Below, piece by piece: positions 61,328-64,000 of a stretch of 64,000 nt of DNA; position 1 is the first letter of the stretch, and every line of letters starts with the position of its first letter. Both the position numbers and the translations under genes were made by a program. The stretch is from contig CP047423.1 of NCBI GenBank assembly GCA_014058405.1, forward strand, positions 2,836,501 through 2,900,500, in the 5' to 3' direction. The notes beneath the pieces were generated by a model. The model was given only the letters and a program-made list of their open reading frames with translations, did no database searches and was not told the DNA's origin. Origin of the DNA: Candidatus Nitrospira kreftii. Its GTDB lineage: Bacteria > Nitrospirota > Nitrospiria > Nitrospirales > Nitrospiraceae.

Positions 61328-62332
61328 ATGCCAGATTTAAGACGTGATCCTATAGTCGGTCGCTGGGTGATCATTTCCACCGAGCGAAGCGGACGCCCGC
61401 ATGACTTTATCAAGCCGGAACCAGCTCGACCGATTTCCAGAACCCTCTGTCCATTTTGCCCTGGGCAGGAACGACTCACACCGAAGGAAATCATGGCGTA
61501 CAGGCCTCAACCAGCCGAGCCCAACTCTCCAAACTGGAGCATCCGCGTCATCCCGAATAAGTTTCCCGCATTACAAGTTGAAGGAGACATGGGCCGCGAG
61601 GGAATCGGCCTCTATGATCGCATGAACGGCGTGGGAGCGCACGAGGTCATCATTGAAACCGCCAACCACGTCGACAATCTCGCCGACCTACCATCCAAGA
61701 AAATTGAAGATCTCTTATGGGCCTATCGCGACCGCATGCTCGACCTCAGAAAGGACGTACGACTTCGCTATATCCTCATTTTTAAGAATAACGGCGCCTC
61801 AGCTGGAGCCACATTGGAGCATAGCCACTCCCAATTGATCGCCTTGCCGATCATCCCGACCAGCGTACAAGATGAACTTGAGGGATGTCGCAATCACTAC
61901 CAGCAGAAAGAGCGCTGCATCTACTGCGACATCCTCCGACAGGATCTCGCAGCCGGTGACCGGGTCGTCGCGGACAATCCTGAGTTCCTGTGTGTGACAC
62001 CATTTGCGCCGCGCTTCCCGTTTGAAATGTGGATTCTTCCCAAGCGCCATGCCGCCTACTTCGAGGACAGCCAAAAGTCGCAATTTGAGTTCCTCGCTCC
62101 CATCCTTTCGGAATCACTCCGTCGCATGGACAAGGTATTGGCCCACCCTCCCTATAACTTCATCCTCCATAGTTCGCCCCTTCATGAAAAGACCGGCGAG
62201 TACTATCACTGGCACCTCGAGATCATCCCCAAGCTCACCCAAGTCGCGGGCTTCGAGTGGGGGACAGGCTTCTATATCAATCCGGTATCACCCGAAGAAG
62301 CCGCGAAGTTCCTTCGCGAGGTGGAGCTCTAG
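61328..62332 (+). CDS. galT: GalT-like hexose-1-phosphate uridylyl/adenylyltransferase
   Basis: The 334-residue HIT-superfamily enzyme starts at ATG 61328 (MPDLRRDPIVGRWVII) with GAGGGA 4 nt upstream. Zn ligands are in CPFCPGQE and CIYCDI. The active-site block is ATLEHSHSQLIALP, where HSH replaces the HPH of classical GalT, and YYHWHLEIIPKL closes the C-terminus. Position after a GH57 enzyme suggests glucose 1-phosphate/glycogen metabolism. ADP-glucose phosphorylase-like activity is a real alternative to galactose metabolism. Confidence 0.88.
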   Translation: MPDLRRDPIVGRWVIISTERSGRPHDFIKPEPARPISRTLCPFCPGQERLTPKEIMAYRPQPAEPNSPNWSIRVIPNKFPALQVEGDMGREGIGLYDRMNGVGAHEVIIETANHVDNLADLPSKKIEDLLWAYRDRMLDLRKDVRLRYILIFKNNGASAGATLEHSHSQLIALPIIPTSVQDELEGCRNHYQQKERCIYCDILRQDLAAGDRVVADNPEFLCVTPFAPRFPFEMWILPKRHAAYFEDSQKSQFEFLAPILSESLRRMDKVLAHPPYNFILHSSPLHEKTGEYYHWHLEIIPKLTQVAGFEWGTGFYINPVSPEEAAKFLREVEL

Positions 62333-63718
62333 ATGCCGGTCCGCTTTCGCATCGAAGACGCCTTACTTGCAGGCACACTTCGCAAGATCGAGCAGCTGGT
62401 TCGCCGCAATGGCGGAAGAACCTGGCTGGTCGGCGGCTGTATCCGCGACTTGGTGCTCGGTCGACAGCCGCGCGATCTGGACCTCGAAGTCGCGGGTCTT
62501 CTACCAGGACAACTCCACGCTCAACTGTCTGAACAGTTCTCCGTCCAATTCGTCGGGAAGGTCTTCGCGGTATTCAAGCTGCAAGGTCTGCCCATCGACA
62601 TTTCCATCCCCTCTTGCATCCGTAGCGATCATGCCGCCTCGATCCCTGGTCTGATCCGACAGGCGGATCCGAGCATGTCGATCGACGAAGCCCTCGCCCG
62701 ACGAGACTTCACCATCAATGCCATGGCCTGGGATCCGGACACGAGAGAGCTTCGCGACCCCTTCAATGGGCGTGATGACCTTACCGCGCGCATCTTGCGG
62801 CATGTGTCGCCACAGTTTGCCGAAGATCCGCTGCGTGTCCTGCGCGGGATGCAGCTGTCCGCCCGCTTTGAATTAACCGCCGCGCCGGAAACCGTGGCGC
62901 TGTGCCAAACCCTCTCACAGGAAAGTCGACCTCGTGAACGTCTTTGGGAGGAATGGAAAAAACTTCTTCTCCAAGGCTGCAAGCCGTCTATGGGGTTACG
63001 CTTCTTGCGCGACTGCGGCTGGCTTCGCTTCTATCCGGAGCTCGCAGCCCTTCAGGGTTGTCCACAAGATTCCGTTTGGCACCCGGAAGGCGATGTCTGG
63101 ATCCACACCCTGCACTGTTTGGACTGGTTCGCGACTGAGCGAACCAGTCATGATCAAGACGATTTGATCGTCGGATTGGGTGTGCTCTGTCATGACTTCG
63201 GCAAACCAGCCACCACGAAAGAGGATGATGGGCGCATCATCTCACGCGGGCATGAATCCGCAGGCGAGGACCCGACGAGATGCTTTCTGGAGCGACTGAC
63301 CAACCAGCAAGATATCATGGACGAGGTGATGCCCTTAGTCCTGTGCCATCTTCGCCCCCGCGCACTCTATGATGCAAAAGCGTCGGACAGCGCCGTCCGT
63401 CGGCTCGCAAGACAGGTCCAACGGCTCGATCGTTTGGTACGCGTGGCAAGGGCCGACCATGCAGGCCGTCCACCAAAGCCCTTTGATGGATTCCCGGCCG
63501 GCGAGTGGTTACTGAACCGCGCGAGGCAGCTGGAGGTTGAGCATCGGGCACCCGTTCCAATTCTCATGGGACGGCACTTAGTGGAATTGGGGGTTCAGCC
63601 TGGTCCTGAGATGGGTCGACTGCTTGATGAGTGCTATGAGGCCCAACTTGATGGAGAGTTTACGACGGTGCAGGAAGGCCTTCTTTACGCAAAAAGCAAG
63701 CTTTCCGCGCTCTGCTAA
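62333..63718 (+). CDS. cca: CCA-adding-type tRNA nucleotidyltransferase with HD domain
   Basis: The 461-residue class II nucleotidyltransferase has LVGGCIRDLVLGRQPRDLDLEV (GGxxRD and the DxD metal pair, about 28-50). RRDFTINAMAWD follows at about 124 and an HD phosphohydrolase-type domain (GVLCHDFGKPATT, near residue 285) lies in the middle. It completes or repairs tRNA 3' CCA ends; both tRNAs here already encode CCA, so repair or a poly(A) role is possible. ATG at 62333 follows the galT stop at once (TAGATG), so translation is coupled. Confidence 0.93.
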   Translation: MPVRFRIEDALLAGTLRKIEQLVRRNGGRTWLVGGCIRDLVLGRQPRDLDLEVAGLLPGQLHAQLSEQFSVQFVGKVFAVFKLQGLPIDISIPSCIRSDHAASIPGLIRQADPSMSIDEALARRDFTINAMAWDPDTRELRDPFNGRDDLTARILRHVSPQFAEDPLRVLRGMQLSARFELTAAPETVALCQTLSQESRPRERLWEEWKKLLLQGCKPSMGLRFLRDCGWLRFYPELAALQGCPQDSVWHPEGDVWIHTLHCLDWFATERTSHDQDDLIVGLGVLCHDFGKPATTKEDDGRIISRGHESAGEDPTRCFLERLTNQQDIMDEVMPLVLCHLRPRALYDAKASDSAVRRLARQVQRLDRLVRVARADHAGRPPKPFDGFPAGEWLLNRARQLEVEHRAPVPILMGRHLVELGVQPGPEMGRLLDECYEAQLDGEFTTVQEGLLYAKSKLSALC

Positions 63719-63768
63719 CCGGCTCGCTGCTCTCGAAGCGTGAATTTCTCCCTCTCTCCAATCACTAC

Positions 63769-63798
63769 TTGCCCTTAGATCTGCGGGTCGCTTATTAT
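63769..63798 (+). promoter_or_regulatory. Promoter of the ThiS/MoaD-like gene, leaderless arrangement
   Basis: TTGCCC (63769-63774) and TATTAT (63793-63798) are 18 nt apart. The -10 matches five of six bases and ends 6 nt before ATG 63805. Confidence 0.6.
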
Positions 63799-63804
63799 CC
63801 TCCC

Positions 63805-63999
63805 ATGCATGTGCAACTCAATCATCCTGTGCGCTCGATCGAAGTCAAAGGGCCGAAACGCGTCAAAGATCTACTCCGGGAATTAAATCTCGTCGTCGAA
63901 GCGCACTTGGTCATTCGTGGGGACGACTTGGTGACGGAAGATGAGATGCTGTCCGACCAGGATCAAGTCGAAATCAGGCCGGTCATCTCCGGCGGATAA
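63805..63999 (+). CDS. ThiS/MoaD-family ubiquitin-like sulfur carrier
   Basis: The 64-residue protein has a beta-grasp layout (VQLNHPVRSIEVKG, VKDLLRELNLVVEAHLVI) and ends exactly in the diagnostic Gly-Gly (RPVISGG), which is adenylated and thiocarboxylated in ThiS, MoaD and Urm1-like carriers. It could serve thiamine, molybdopterin, tRNA thiolation or cysteine synthesis; length and sequence do not decide. A longer in-frame start at 63769 is ruled unlikely because a -10 hexamer lies between. The window ends 1 nt after its stop. Confidence 0.9.
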   Translation: MHVQLNHPVRSIEVKGPKRVKDLLRELNLVVEAHLVIRGDDLVTEDEMLSDQDQVEIRPVISGG

Positions 64000-64000
64000 T

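Noticed and set aside
1..64000. CRISPR arrays, insertion sequences, prophage or toxin-antitoxin pairs
   Set aside because: I saw no regularly spaced repeats, transposase, phage structural genes or paired small toxin/antitoxin frames.

Overview
The window looks like chromosomal DNA of a Nitrospira-type nitrite oxidiser (phylum Nitrospirota). That is an inference from gene content and protein style: a NapC/NirT-type six-haem cytochrome beside molybdenum-cofactor and Tat genes, a secreted Nitrospira-like class I cytochrome c, a complete Tol-Pal locus joined to mutL-miaA-mtnP, GH57/GalT glucan genes, and moderately high G+C. No rRNA, IS element, prophage or CRISPR array was seen.

Layout. 1-2018: a truncated receiver-domain gene, a 2OG-Fe(II) oxygenase and a glycine-rich RRM protein preceded by a small, well-initiated upstream ORF. 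1927-10064 (minus strand): DegP-like protease, TatC, Nbp35/Mrp-type P-loop ATPase, MoeA, MobB, six-haem cytochrome, then an ABC exporter with an extra small membrane protein. Together these suit maturation and export of a periplasmic molybdoenzyme. 10290-13111 (plus): a caspase-fold lipoprotein that has lost its catalytic Cys, and a small secreted protein. 13269-15910 (minus): a secreted five-repeat beta protein and a cytochrome c. 16278-29330 (minus): one long array, tolQ-tolR-tolA-tolB-pal, two CpoB-like lipoproteins, mutL, miaA, mtnP, a PfkB kinase, a TPR lipoprotein and a RodZ-like protein. 29404-29690: tRNA-Asp and tRNA-Val, then a XerD-type recombinase divergent from an LpoA-like/M50 protease/trpS operon (30881-34597).

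34706-44827 is a mosaic of small envelope proteins (PEGA lipoprotein, coiled-coil lipoprotein, NlpC/P60-like lipoprotein, PilZ protein), a methyltransferase, an MBL hydrolase, a Ycf46-like AAA ATPase and several unknowns. 44828-46377 is gene-poor, AT-richer and contains a possibly frameshifted membrane/coiled-coil gene. 46378-52328 is gltB-gltD (glutamate synthase), divergent from a polyprenyl diphosphate synthase, a DUF1015 protein and an NtrC-type regulator. 56527-58925 (minus) is VanZ plus an AmgK/MurU-like pair for cell-wall sugar recycling. 59035-63999 (plus) is a GH57 glucan enzyme, a GalT-like uridylyltransferase, a CCA-adding enzyme and a ThiS/MoaD-like carrier.

Two expression themes recur. 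Several genes without a Shine-Dalgarno have a -35/-10 pair ending only 6-10 nt before the start codon (30761, 38553, 41154, 52551, 63805), which suggests leaderless mRNAs. At other genes the leader is structured: an SD-sequestering hairpin at 34671-34697 and the leader ORF before the RRM gene.
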